Below are positions 9,219 through 17,639 of a DNA stretch of 38,055 bases, piece after piece. The DNA lies in NCBI GenBank assembly GCA_002377585.1, contig DFQC01000027.1, positions 24,402 to 62,456 of the forward strand. The letters run 5' to 3'. Position numbers and translations under genes: made by a program. The DNA comes from Anaerolineales bacterium UBA3499 (GTDB lineage Bacteria > Chloroflexota > Anaerolineae > Anaerolineales > UBA11657). Position 1 is the stretch's first letter. Every line of letters starts with the position of its first letter. The notes under the pieces are model-generated. The model had not been told where the DNA came from. It did no database searches and worked only from the letters and a program-made list of their open reading frames with translations.

Positions 9219-9635
9219 TTAGCGGGATAAAATCAAGAGGGAGCCAATTCCCAAGCCTAAACCAATCAACTTAGTCATCGTAACTGGCTCACGAAACACT
9301 AAAAAAGCCAAGACAACTGCAACTACTACCTGCAAAGACTGAATGGGATATACAATGCTACCTTCTCCACCAAACTTCAGTGCATATAGAACAGTAAATA
9401 CAGAGATAGAGGCAAAAGTACCACAAACAATTGCCCACCCAGTCAGTCGTCCAGTCAACGTAAATGGAGTTTTTGTCACTAACATAACAAGAACAGCTAA
9501 ACACAAAAATGTAATCGCATCTACTAAAATAAAACTAGCTATATCAGCCCCGTTACGCACACCAAACTGAGATGTAAAAGCTACTAATCCACCAGCAATC
9601 AGACTTGCCACAGCAAGCATTATTGGTACATTCAT
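9219..9635 (-). CDS. Half-size EamA/DMT-family transporter
   Basis: This small integral membrane protein of 138 residues has five hydrophobic segments and a single EamA-type repeat. The end, QSLQVVVAVVLAFLVFREP followed by a glycine-rich helix, is typical of the drug/metabolite transporter superfamily. Usual EamA proteins have two such repeats and about 300 residues, so this one must presumably dimerise. The start at 9635 is preferred over upstream GTG codons because GGAG (9644-9641) sits 5 bases before the ATG. It follows secF in the same direction with a hairpin between. The substrate is unknown. Confidence 0.75.
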   Translation of the reverse strand: MNVPIMLAVASLIAGGLVAFTSQFGVRNGADIASFILVDAITFLCLAVLVMLVTKTPFTLTGRLTGWAIVCGTFASISVFTVLYALKFGGEGSIVYPIQSLQVVVAVVLAFLVFREPVTMTKLIGLGLGIGSLLILSR

Positions 9636-9670
9636 ATTTGCTCCAATCAACACAGTAACCATAAAACCTT

Positions 9671-9696
9671 ACAAGACGTATCTTCCCACGTCTTAT
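9671..9696 (-). terminator. Hairpin between secF and the EamA gene
   Basis: ACAAGACGT (9671-9679) and ACGTCTTAT (9688-9696) form a 9-bp stem with one G-U pair and an 8-nt loop. Read on the minus strand it is followed by AAGGTTTTAT, a weak T tract. It lies 62 bases past the secF stop and probably reduces transcription leaving secDF. Confidence 0.4.
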
Positions 9697-9758
9697 AAAA
9701 CTACAAAGTCTTATTGTATCAGAGACATCTTTAAGTTTATAGAGTGACTATCTAAAGA

Positions 9759-10670
9759 CTAAATAGGGTTACGTCTAAACCAATACCGCCACTCGCGTTT
9801 TTCCCACACAACAAGAATGGGCGCCGCATTAAAAAGTGAAGAATAAGTACCACTAAATAGTCCGATCATCATAGTAACAACAAAATGAAAAATGCTGTCT
9901 CCACCAAATAAGGCAAGTGCAAACAAAGTGAAGAGTGCAGTAAGCTGGGTATTAATAGAACGATCAAGAGTTTGTACAACAGAAAGATTGACCACTGCCT
10001 CGTATTCAGCTCGACGATATCGATTAAGGTTCTCCCTTATACGGTCAAACACCACAATTGAATCATGCACTGAAAATCCTATTACAGTAAGTAATGCGGT
10101 CAAGAAAAGGGCATCAACTTCCCAGTCAAAATATTGACCAAGAATTGCTGTCAATCCTACAACTATTGTGGCATCATGTAACAATGCTGCTATAGCGCAT
10201 ACTCCGTAACGAAATGAATTCTTGACACCTCGAAAAGCATATGTAATGTATCCTAAAATACCAAACGCTGCAATTGCTACTGCCTGCACAGCTCTACCAG
10301 CCACCTCACGACCAATGACAGGACCGACACTTTCAAAACTAAGCAGTTCTACTGCCAAGTCAAATTCATCCTCAAAAGCTTCAATTACCACACCTTTTGA
10401 CAAATCGTCCATTGTTTTTGTCCGGATTACAACTACGTCATCGTCGGCAATCTGCACTACATTATCACTAAAACCATTGTCATCTAATATAGTTGCAATA
10501 CTACTAGTACTAAGATCAATATCACCTTGCATCTTAATCTCCAGCTTACTACCACCTATAAAGTCAATAGCAAGAGGAAGTCCCCACGTAGCAACTGCTA
10601 AAATCCCAGGTATCATAACCAACATGGAAATACCGAAATACCAGTAGCGTCTTCGTAAAATATTTAGCAT
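9759..10670 (-). CDS. secF: Protein translocase subunit SecF
   Basis: SecF works with SecD in the membrane to pull exported proteins through SecYEG using the proton or sodium gradient. The 303-residue sequence has an N-terminal membrane helix, a small periplasmic domain with FIGGSKLEI, then five helices including GFSVHDSIVVFDRIREN, the RND-type signature of SecF. It starts 11 bases after secD ends, so the two are co-transcribed. Length and order are normal. YajC is not present in the window. Confidence 0.95.
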   Translation of the reverse strand: MLNILRRRYWYFGISMLVMIPGILAVATWGLPLAIDFIGGSKLEIKMQGDIDLSTSSIATILDDNGFSDNVVQIADDDVVVIRTKTMDDLSKGVVIEAFEDEFDLAVELLSFESVGPVIGREVAGRAVQAVAIAAFGILGYITYAFRGVKNSFRYGVCAIAALLHDATIVVGLTAILGQYFDWEVDALFLTALLTVIGFSVHDSIVVFDRIRENLNRYRRAEYEAVVNLSVVQTLDRSINTQLTALFTLFALALFGGDSIFHFVVTMMIGLFSGTYSSLFNAAPILVVWEKREWRYWFRRNPI

Positions 10671-10681
10671 TTCTTTGCTTT

Positions 10682-12067
10682 TTACACTCCCAACAACTTT
10701 TTACGTTTGTCTAAGTCTAGTCGCCCGAGAAATACATAAAGTAAATTACGGGTTGCAACAATCGCTGTGAACATGCTCACGCCAACACCTATTGCAAGGG
10801 TCAATGCAAAACCCTTCACTATGCTAGCTCCAAATGTGCTCCCAAACCAAAACAATATGGTACATGTGATAATAGTAGAAATATTGGAATCCCGTATAGA
10901 TGGCCAAGCTCGTAGAAAGCCTGACTTAAGCGCAAACTCAATACTACGTCCATCCCTCAACTCTTCTTTCATGCGCTCAAAAATTAGAATATTCGCATCT
11001 ACAGCTACTCCAACAGATAGGACAAAACCGGCTATTCCCGGCAAAGTCAATGTTACCGGTATGAGCTTAAAAAGCGAGAATGTTATTGCAGCATACATTG
11101 CAAGAGCCAGTACAGCTACCACGCCAGGCAATCGATAATAAAGCACCATAAATAATGCCACAGTAGTAAATCCGATTAGCCCAGCTAACAGACTGAGTCT
11201 GACTGAGTCTTGACCCAATGTAGGTCCGATTGTACGGCTATTGACTACTGAAAGTGGTACTGGCAATGCCCCATAGCGCAACTGTAGTGCTAATTTATTA
11301 GCACTTTCGGAGTCGAAATCACCACTTATGACTCCACTACCGCTTGGAATCGCATCACGTATAACCGGACTTGAAATTACTTTACCATCTAAAACTATCG
11401 CCATATGAGATCCGATATGATTTGCAGTATGCTCGCCAAACACATCAGTCCCATCTTCAGTCAGCGTAAAGTTAATCTGGAACGCACTTGTAACCTGATC
11501 TCGACCTACATTAGCACTACGCAAGTCAGCTCCGGTCATAATAGTTTCAAAAATTACATCTCCCAGTTCAATTTCCTCTCCCGCATCAGCGCGTTCTGCC
11601 AGTACATTTACATTGGCCATTTCTCCAGTATTTTTGTCAGTAAGCACAGATGTTCCAGGAGGCAATGGGCTATTTCCCAAATCCACAAATTCGAGTAGAC
11701 CCGTCTCCTTTAACAAAGCCACTGCTTCTTCGGGATTGTCAATACCAGGAAGCTCAACCGATATACGATTAGTTCCCTGGCTTTGAACAACTGGCTCTGT
11801 AACACCCAATCCATTGACTCTCTGTTCTACAATTGAGCGCGTGGCAGCCATAGCATCCATTGAAATTTCTTCATTTTCAGTAGTATCAGCTTCTAGCAAA
11901 ACCTGCAGCCCCCCTTGTAAGTCTAACCCTTGCCGCACCTCAACACTCCAATCAATATTACGTCCAAACACCTTGATATTTAATTCAGAATACGGTGAAG
12001 CAATCCAAAGAGAAACGCTCAAAAGAAGGAACAAAAAAATCAGCATACGTGTACGTCGGTTAATCAT
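10682..12067 (-). CDS. secD: Protein translocase subunit SecD
   Basis: SecD is the larger partner of SecF. The 461-residue protein has a first membrane helix at about 9-24, then RQGLDLQGGLQVLLEAD, the usual start of the periplasmic P1 region. The ELPGIDNPEEA block follows, with a P1 head about 150-250, and five C-terminal helices containing SVGVAVDANILIFERMKEE, the SecD counterpart of the RND proton-relay segment. It is on the short side, as is common outside Proteobacteria. It has its own promoter upstream, so the pair need not depend on the oxidase operon. Confidence 0.95.
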   Translation of the reverse strand: MINRRTRMLIFLFLLLSVSLWIASPYSELNIKVFGRNIDWSVEVRQGLDLQGGLQVLLEADTTENEEISMDAMAATRSIVEQRVNGLGVTEPVVQSQGTNRISVELPGIDNPEEAVALLKETGLLEFVDLGNSPLPPGTSVLTDKNTGEMANVNVLAERADAGEEIELGDVIFETIMTGADLRSANVGRDQVTSAFQINFTLTEDGTDVFGEHTANHIGSHMAIVLDGKVISSPVIRDAIPSGSGVISGDFDSESANKLALQLRYGALPVPLSVVNSRTIGPTLGQDSVRLSLLAGLIGFTTVALFMVLYYRLPGVVAVLALAMYAAITFSLFKLIPVTLTLPGIAGFVLSVGVAVDANILIFERMKEELRDGRSIEFALKSGFLRAWPSIRDSNISTIITCTILFWFGSTFGASIVKGFALTLAIGVGVSMFTAIVATRNLLYVFLGRLDLDKRKKLLGV

Positions 12068-12100
12068 AATATTTTCTAATATTTTCTATGCTCTAAAGGA

Positions 12101-12117
12101 AAATCTCTGGGAGATTT
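12101..12117 (-). promoter_or_regulatory. Small perfect hairpin in the secD leader
   Basis: AAATCTC (12101-12107) and GAGATTT (12111-12117) form a 7-bp stem with a 3-nt loop, 33 bases upstream of the secD ATG and inside the leader expected from the promoter at 12153-12181. No T tract follows, so it is not an obvious terminator. Its role is unknown. Confidence 0.3.
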
Positions 12118-12152
12118 GATTCCAAGATATAAAGCAAATACGTGAGTATGAC

Positions 12153-12181
12153 ATTATACCGTTTTTATAGTGAAATATGAA
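12153..12181 (-). promoter_or_regulatory. Promoter of secDF
   Basis: Read on the minus strand, TTCATA (-35; 12181-12176) and a perfect TATAAT (-10; 12158-12153) are separated by exactly 17 bases. The predicted transcript starts about 80 bases before the secD ATG. The -35 matches 4 of 6 consensus bases. Confidence 0.55.
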
Positions 12182-12186
12182 GTGAA

Positions 12187-12732
12187 CTAATGAACAATTG
12201 TTGAGACATTCAGTATAGTTTTTCTTCTCAAAAGAAAACCAAATAATCCTAAAACGATTAATGACAGCAAAGCTAACATATACCACGAAGATGAATATTG
12301 TTCATAACTATGTTCCATATCAAAACTGATAGACCCATCACCGGCTGCCCCACTAACGACAAGTGTTATGGAATATATGCCAGTCTGCATACTACTAAAA
12401 TCTGTCTCATAACGAAATTTATTGGCTGATTCTTTAGTGGTAGCTTCTTGAGTGATAACAGCTTTTTCACTACCAAACGGAGTCACTTTTATGACAACTG
12501 AAGCATCTAGAACAGGATTTTCTTGTAGGTCTCCTACTGCAACCGTAAAGTGCAGGTCACCCGATCCAGCATCTGATGTTGACCATACAGTGACATAATA
12601 AGGTCCAGATTTCTCTCTAACAATTTGCTCATCACCAGCACCATGTGCCAAAACTTTTCCGTTAAACACTAATAGCAAGCACATCGTTAGCGCAAAATTT
12701 ACCATCCTATAAGCAACTATAGACTTCATCAT
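12187..12732 (-). CDS. FixH/YtkA-like membrane-anchored protein at the end of the oxidase cluster
   Basis: This 181-residue protein has an N-terminal export signal, a single beta-sandwich domain (about 35-140) and one C-terminal membrane helix ending in a basic RRK stretch. The segment GPYYVTVWSTSDAGSGDLHF followed by a TPFGSEKAVITQEAT-type strand resembles the YtkA/FixH family, often found with copper or heme-copper oxidase genes. It begins 21 bases after ctaA ends, so it is probably co-transcribed and may help metal loading or assembly of the oxidase; that role is inference. The start is the ATG at 12732 or 12729. No Met/His copper-binding cluster is seen in the domain. Confidence 0.65.
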   Translation of the reverse strand: MMKSIVAYRMVNFALTMCLLLVFNGKVLAHGAGDEQIVREKSGPYYVTVWSTSDAGSGDLHFTVAVGDLQENPVLDASVVIKVTPFGSEKAVITQEATTKESANKFRYETDFSSMQTGIYSITLVVSGAAGDGSISFDMEHSYEQYSSSWYMLALLSLIVLGLFGFLLRRKTILNVSTIVH

Positions 12733-12753
12733 AAATAGTCCCAATCTACTGCT

Positions 12754-13944
12754 TTAATATTTTAACGTGTCTGTTTGCCGAATGGCAAGAATCGCCCATA
12801 ACATTGCCAAACATGTCCAAAGTGCTGCACCTACCGTTAGATGCAACACTCTAGACCACATCGGTATTCGAAGTAATATATTTGCAGCTCCAAGTACTAC
12901 TTGTACTACGAGTAACACAAGAAGGCTATGACCAAAATATCTGATTTGGAGAGATGCATAAACATTGATCAACATATATGATACTAATAACAACATAGCA
13001 CCAACCACAAGAGCTAAGTATCGATGAATAAGGTGGATATTTACTAGTTCAGTAATAGCATCAGATACTTCACCACAATGAGGAAACTCTAAACAAGCGA
13101 GCGAAGCACCACTACGAGTAACATACGAACCACTTAAGAGCAACAAATACAATGTAACAAGTGTAAAAGTTACAAATCGATAGAATGCCTTCTCAGTTGG
13201 CACCCCATCCGCACTACTAATGGTCGAGATACTAACATTAACAAAATATAACAAAGCGATTATTAGTGAAACAGAAACTGAGATGACAGTCATGTAACGA
13301 CCAACAGCTATAATGCTTGCACAATAAGTATCTATGGGACACGCATTACTTTCGTAAGACCCATATAAACGATACAAATATATATGCACCATAGCCAATA
13401 CTACAGTGATTATTGTTGCCCATAATAACAAAGGTTGCTTACCCTCCATTCTTAGAAAGTCTGGTCTCCAAGTCATACTATATGCTACTGCAACAAATAA
13501 CACGCCTACCAAACCAAGCAGCATCAGTGCATTGCCAGTATGAATCCATCCAGTAGCGGGAGGTATTTCTAGAATAACATGAATCCCTCCCAGAAAGATC
13601 TGAATTAATAGAAACACATTAGCAAGCAATGAAGGCCAAAACACAAACCCGCTATTACGATGATATCGCCAAACAACCAACAATATTAAAACAAACTGTA
13701 AAGCCACTATTAGACCTATAAACCGATGGGAGAATTCTATCCAAGCACTTATATCTCCTAGCGGAGGTATTGCCTGACCATAGCAAAGTGGCCAGTCGGG
13801 ACATCCCAAGCCATGTCCAGTAACCCGCACAATGCTTCCGACCATTATCATCAACGTTGTAGTTAATAGAGCAGTAAATACCAATACGGGAAGTTTAGTA
13901 TTGGTATTTTCTAGCAAGCGTAAAAAACTTCTTTCACTGTTCAT
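12754..13944 (-). CDS. ctaA: Heme A synthase (CtaA/COX15)
   Basis: Heme A synthase oxidises the C8 methyl of heme O to the formyl group of heme A. The 396-residue protein has about eight membrane helices in two related halves. Each half carries conserved His residues: EFSHRF and WIHTGN in the first, HLIHRY and VLHLTVG in the second. Each also has an extracellular Cys pair: GCPDWPLC after the first helix and ACLEFPHC in the second half. These match the COX15/CtaA family. It follows ctaB in the operon, the expected substrate order (heme B to heme O to heme A). A further Cys pair, ACPIDTYC, lies in the central loop. Confidence 0.93.
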   Translation of the reverse strand: MNSERSFLRLLENTNTKLPVLVFTALLTTTLMIMVGSIVRVTGHGLGCPDWPLCYGQAIPPLGDISAWIEFSHRFIGLIVALQFVLILLVVWRYHRNSGFVFWPSLLANVFLLIQIFLGGIHVILEIPPATGWIHTGNALMLLGLVGVLFVAVAYSMTWRPDFLRMEGKQPLLLWATIITVVLAMVHIYLYRLYGSYESNACPIDTYCASIIAVGRYMTVISVSVSLIIALLYFVNVSISTISSADGVPTEKAFYRFVTFTLVTLYLLLLSGSYVTRSGASLACLEFPHCGEVSDAITELVNIHLIHRYLALVVGAMLLLVSYMLINVYASLQIRYFGHSLLVLLVVQVVLGAANILLRIPMWSRVLHLTVGAALWTCLAMLWAILAIRQTDTLKY

Positions 13945-13982
13945 AATCTCAGATCTAGTAGAATAATAACCTGTAGAAATAT

Positions 13983-14897
13983 CTATGCTAACGATATATT
14001 TATACAGATCAATAAAATAATAACTGCCAAATAGATATTGGATGTATGAAACAGTTTGCGAGCTTCGCTTACACTGGGGTACAAAATCAATCTAGTATTT
14101 TGGATGACCAATATCAAAGTCATAACCAATACTGGCACAAAGTAAAACCAACCCAATATCGGAATAACACCTAGACTAAGCGCTGCCAATCCAGTTATGA
14201 TTGTATGTAACATGATCCAATAGCCTGACTGTCGTATGCTTAAATAAACTGGCAACATTGGAATATCGCTCATCATATAATCATCTCTACAAACTATCGC
14301 AAGGCTCCAGAAATGCATCGGAGTCCAAGAGAACAGTAGAGCTGCCATCACAAGAGCACCCGGATCATTCCAAACACCTATTGCTGCACTACCACTAAGA
14401 ACAGCAGCGCTTCCCGCTGCTCCCCCAACGACAATGTTGAGTATCGTACGAGACTTAAGCCAAAAGGTATAAATTCCGACATAAATGAATGCGCCCAGAA
14501 ACAAAAAGAAAGCCATAGGCCTATTAGATTGAAGCATAACCAAACACGGAACTGCAATCATTAGTACTGACACATATGGCACCCAGCCTGGATGCTCTAT
14601 AGTCCCCACAACCAATGGCCTGAGACGTGTACGCGACATGAGCGCATCAGAATCCTTTTCTATGTATTCATTTAGTGCACCCGAGCCTGAAGCCGACAGA
14701 CCACCAGCTACCAATAAAATAACCAAATTTTGCCAATCAGGCACACCATTTTCAGCTAGAAAAGCTCCTCCAATTGCTGCCAACAACAACAATCCTACCA
14801 CTCGTGTTTTAAACAATACCGAGAGAAGCCTCCATTGCGATAATCTAGTAACATCCTTTTCGGCATTTCTGTCTACAGAAGAAATTGTCTCACTCAT
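13983..14897 (-). CDS. ctaB: Protoheme IX farnesyltransferase (heme O synthase)
   Basis: CtaB (CyoE/COX10) adds a farnesyl group to heme B to make heme O, the precursor of heme A. The 304-residue polytopic UbiA-family protein has the prenyl-diphosphate-binding signature NEYIEKDSDALMSRTRLRP, with the expected Asn, Asp and Arg spacing. A second Asp-containing loop is near CRDDYMMSDIPMLPV. Nine or so membrane helices are visible. It begins 8 bases after the SURF1 gene stops. Length is normal. Confidence 0.95.
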   Translation of the reverse strand: MSETISSVDRNAEKDVTRLSQWRLLSVLFKTRVVGLLLLAAIGGAFLAENGVPDWQNLVILLVAGGLSASGSGALNEYIEKDSDALMSRTRLRPLVVGTIEHPGWVPYVSVLMIAVPCLVMLQSNRPMAFFLFLGAFIYVGIYTFWLKSRTILNIVVGGAAGSAAVLSGSAAIGVWNDPGALVMAALLFSWTPMHFWSLAIVCRDDYMMSDIPMLPVYLSIRQSGYWIMLHTIITGLAALSLGVIPILGWFYFVPVLVMTLILVIQNTRLILYPSVSEARKLFHTSNIYLAVIILLICINISLA

Positions 14898-14905
14898 CTC
14901 AAATT

Positions 14906-15673
14906 TTAATCCTCACCTATTTCTACAACAATTCGACCCTCGCTAGTACGCACCAAATGTAAATAAACCCAACCTAGTAGAGGCACAAACAGCCACCATT
15001 GTAAGGCGTATCCTAAATGTGGTCCATCAGTAATCTCAAACTGTAAAGGCACTGATTGCGGCAAAGTATCGAAACTCTCATTTCCCAATTCTTCCTGCAA
15101 ATATACTGGCACTAAAGTGTAGTCAACATATCCCTGTAAATCATCTATGTCTAAATGATATATTTCTCTTAAGGACCCGTCTAAAACCAATGGTCCAGCC
15201 GGATTATCCTGCGATTTACGAATTCGCCCAGACACATTTAATTGTCCATACTGGTGAAATTTTGAAACATTTCCAGACTCTATAAATTGGTGCGGTACCC
15301 AACCACGGTTCACTAACACTGCCTTATCAGAGTTATATAGCATTAATGGCGTAATTAAATTTACGCCTGATTTACCACGCAACAGCTGCTCTCTAAGAAT
15401 AAATTCTTTTTCATAGTCAAATTCACCCATAACTGTAACAGATCTCATATCAATAGTATCGGTGTTTCCCTGTAGATACAGAGCATCAACTAATACAGAT
15501 GGATACGACAATTGACTGGTCACAAACTCATTGCGAGCACGTCTTTGAAAATGACGTTCCAATTGCCAAATACCTAATCTAGCCATAACACCCATAACAC
15601 ACAACACAATTAACGACCGCCACCACCAACTGCGGCTAAGTAATATATTGGGGACTTTATTCCATGAAAGCAT
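14906..15673 (-). CDS. SURF1 family cytochrome oxidase assembly protein
   Basis: SURF1 proteins help insert heme A into subunit I of cytochrome oxidase. The 255-residue sequence has the family plan: an N-terminal membrane helix ending in RLGIWQLERHFQRRARN, a periplasmic domain with VLVNRGWVPHQF, and a C-terminal helix preceded by GYALQWWLF. The upstream TTG would add four residues, but the ATG at 15673 is the more likely start. It sits between ctaG and ctaB within the oxidase cluster. Confidence 0.88.
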   Translation of the reverse strand: MLSWNKVPNILLSRSWWWRSLIVLCVMGVMARLGIWQLERHFQRRARNEFVTSQLSYPSVLVDALYLQGNTDTIDMRSVTVMGEFDYEKEFILREQLLRGKSGVNLITPLMLYNSDKAVLVNRGWVPHQFIESGNVSKFHQYGQLNVSGRIRKSQDNPAGPLVLDGSLREIYHLDIDDLQGYVDYTLVPVYLQEELGNESFDTLPQSVPLQFEITDGPHLGYALQWWLFVPLLGWVYLHLVRTSEGRIVVEIGED

Positions 15674-15716
15674 ATCAGAACTCAACTATGGGTATTATAT
15701 TTATTGATCGTTAGAT

Positions 15717-16592
15717 CTATATCTGATGCACTCTCAGAGTACTATTTCTTTCATCTGAGGACATCATCCTTACAACCAAAACTATTATTGCAACAATAAG
15801 CATCATACTGCCAGGTATCCACATAATAATCCCACCGATCATTTGGTCCTGCATAACCGTTAATGACCAAGGACGTTGTATTTTCACGTAATATTCATAT
15901 ATTGGTTCCCTAGAAAATGTGATCACCACTCCTGTAATCATATTGACTGGAACCGTAACTAGTAAATATGTGATCCTTCTACCATACACCAAATTTTGAT
16001 GCACTCGCGGAGCAGCGCCAGTAACGTGCCACCAGAACAACATTGATGACAAGAAAAAGCTAATGTGCTCTATATCATGTACGACTCTGCTACTAAGTGC
16101 AGCTTCGTAAAGAATTGGATCATGCCAGCCTATATAAACAATAACAAACACAATCCAGCACATACCTGGTCCGGCATATCGCTTAAGTAATCGCCGCAAC
16201 CATGATTTACCTACAAAGAGTCCAGCCACCAAGTTTCTTACCTTAGTAGGAAGGCCCCACAATAGCACAGGAAAAGGATTAGACAACAGCAACAAAGGGG
16301 GAGCACACATTACTAACAGCATATGTTGAATCATATGCATGAAAAATAGCTGTCCAGACAAAACTTCTACTGGTGACAGCAAGGCAATCACAATACATAA
16401 TAGTCCAACTATATATGATAACAACCGCCAATATGGTACAAGTCCTATAGCATCACGCGATTCACTTCTACTCCTCAAATTTCTAATTCGGGTAAACCCA
16501 TTGAGATACACAGAACAAGACAAACCAACACTAGCTATGACAACAAAGCGCCACTCCCAAGATCGAAGTAACGCGCTTAATTCAGCATCCAT
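15717..16592 (-). CDS. ctaG: Cytochrome oxidase assembly protein CtaG (caa3 type)
   Basis: This 291-residue protein has about seven membrane helices and belongs to the CtaG_Bsub family required for caa3 oxidase formation in Bacillus; it is unrelated to the COX11-type CtaG. Visible markers include SPVEVLSGQLFFMHMIQHMLL, WHDPILYEAAL and HDIEHISFFLSSMLFWWHV, which together hold several membrane His/Met residues suitable for copper. The start is the ATG at 16592 without an obvious SD. It lies 49 bases after subunit III, with a small T-run hairpin between. No COX11 or SCO gene is seen here. Confidence 0.88.
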   Translation of the reverse strand: MDAELSALLRSWEWRFVVIASVGLSCSVYLNGFTRIRNLRSRSESRDAIGLVPYWRLLSYIVGLLCIVIALLSPVEVLSGQLFFMHMIQHMLLVMCAPPLLLLSNPFPVLLWGLPTKVRNLVAGLFVGKSWLRRLLKRYAGPGMCWIVFVIVYIGWHDPILYEAALSSRVVHDIEHISFFLSSMLFWWHVTGAAPRVHQNLVYGRRITYLLVTVPVNMITGVVITFSREPIYEYYVKIQRPWSLTVMQDQMIGGIIMWIPGSMMLIVAIIVLVVRMMSSDERNSTLRVHQI

Positions 16593-16602
16593 TTTATATT
16601 GT

Positions 16603-16622
16603 AAAAAAACCTAAGACCTAGG
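16603..16622 (-). terminator. Very weak attenuator-like site between subunit III and ctaG
   Basis: On the minus strand CCTA/TAGG (16622-16619 and 16613-16610) form a 4-bp stem followed directly by seven T (16609-16603). The T run is good but the stem is minimal, so it could at most lower expression of the assembly genes relative to the structural subunits. Confidence 0.2.
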
Positions 16623-16641
16623 ATAGTAAAGTATATTAATC

Positions 16642-17214
16642 TCAGTGTACAACCTTACCCATCAGATAGATTGCAGGATAGAAAAATACCCAAACCAAGT
16701 CTACATAATGCCAGTATATAGCACACGCCTCAACTCCCCAGTGACGTTCATTGCTATAGTGACCGTTACGCCCGTTATTCCATACAATCATAATAAATAC
16801 TATTCCGCTCAACACATGTAGAGCATGCATACCTGTCATTCCATATAACACAGCTCCAAAAGCACCATCTTGTGGTCTAATATGTCCTTGCCACTCAAAA
16901 CCTACAACCCCCACCAAAAAAACTACCCCAAGGCTTGCAGTGACTAACAAACTATTCAGAAAGGTTTCCCTATCATCGTGTACTATAGCTGTCTCAGCAC
17001 GATTCATGGAAAAGCTGCTGGCCAAAAGAATAACGGTTACTATAATACCGAGATTCTGATCCAAATCAGGACGAGTATCACCCCAAAGATAAAAACGTGC
17101 TGCTAATAAACCAATAAACAAGAATGCTTCTGACACAAAGAACAACCACAGACCTAAGCGATTGTTTTTGAGCTGTTCGCGATATTCTACTAATGAACTA
17201 GTCTCTGTACTCAT
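16642..17214 (-). CDS. ctaE: Cytochrome c oxidase subunit III
   Basis: Subunit III stabilises the oxidase core. The 190-residue protein starts at the ATG at 17214. AAGGAG lies about 12 bases upstream and the start overlaps the stop of the preceding gene by one base (TGATG), so translation is probably coupled; an upstream in-frame start eight codons earlier is not favoured. Five helices are visible, the shorter form lacking the first two helices of mitochondrial COX3. Markers are WLFFVSEAFLFIGLLAARFY, the conserved HALHVLSG, and EACAIYWHYVDLVWVFFYP near the end. Confidence 0.93.
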   Translation of the reverse strand: MSTETSSLVEYREQLKNNRLGLWLFFVSEAFLFIGLLAARFYLWGDTRPDLDQNLGIIVTVILLASSFSMNRAETAIVHDDRETFLNSLLVTASLGVVFLVGVVGFEWQGHIRPQDGAFGAVLYGMTGMHALHVLSGIVFIMIVWNNGRNGHYSNERHWGVEACAIYWHYVDLVWVFFYPAIYLMGKVVH

Positions 17215-17621
17215 CAATGACTCTCTCCTTCTATCCACAGACTAGAGACATGCATAAAAAATTGCAATATAATAGCTGCTTTGATAAAAGCAATTAAGAA
17301 CATAGCAACGGTAGATACACCTATCACGTTGGCAACAAATTCTATTGCAGTCAGCAAAGCCAGCCACAAAAGCACCATTACTCCTGTACGATAAGCACTA
17401 GATAGTCGAGCTTTACTTGCCAACTTATCATCACGTTGTTTTTTCCACGCTATCCGTTCCATCGCATCGACAGGACCCGTATCCGGAGGAACAACTAGAG
17501 CTCCACCTGATACAAGTACATTAAGTTGATACAAGACCACAGCGAGAGTGACAGCAATACCAATTATGTTGATTACTATAAATACCACCGCCGCTACAAA
17601 AATTGTCGTACTATCCATCAC
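17214..17621 (-). CDS. Cytochrome c oxidase subunit IV (CtaF/COX4_pro-like)
   Basis: This small membrane protein of about 135 residues has a first helix at about 7-31, a polar middle with a basic stretch (AWKKQRDDKLASKARLS), and two C-terminal helices ending in AFIKAAIILQFFMHVSSLW. That ending is typical of prokaryotic subunit IV of caa3 and quinol oxidases. The start is GTG 17621 (GGAGG 9 bases upstream) or ATG 17618. It lies 18 bases after coxA. Its role is assembly or stability of the enzyme, not catalysis. Confidence 0.82.
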   Translation of the reverse strand: MMDSTTIFVAAVVFIVINIIGIAVTLAVVLYQLNVLVSGGALVVPPDTGPVDAMERIAWKKQRDDKLASKARLSSAYRTGVMVLLWLALLTAIEFVANVIGVSTVAMFLIAFIKAAIILQFFMHVSSLWIEGESH

Positions 17622-17639
17622 AATTACTTGCCTCCAACA

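Noticed and set aside
12069..12088. Two tandem copies of ATATTTTCTA just upstream of secD
   Set aside because: Only two units in A+T-rich leader sequence; no sign of a larger repeat or operator.
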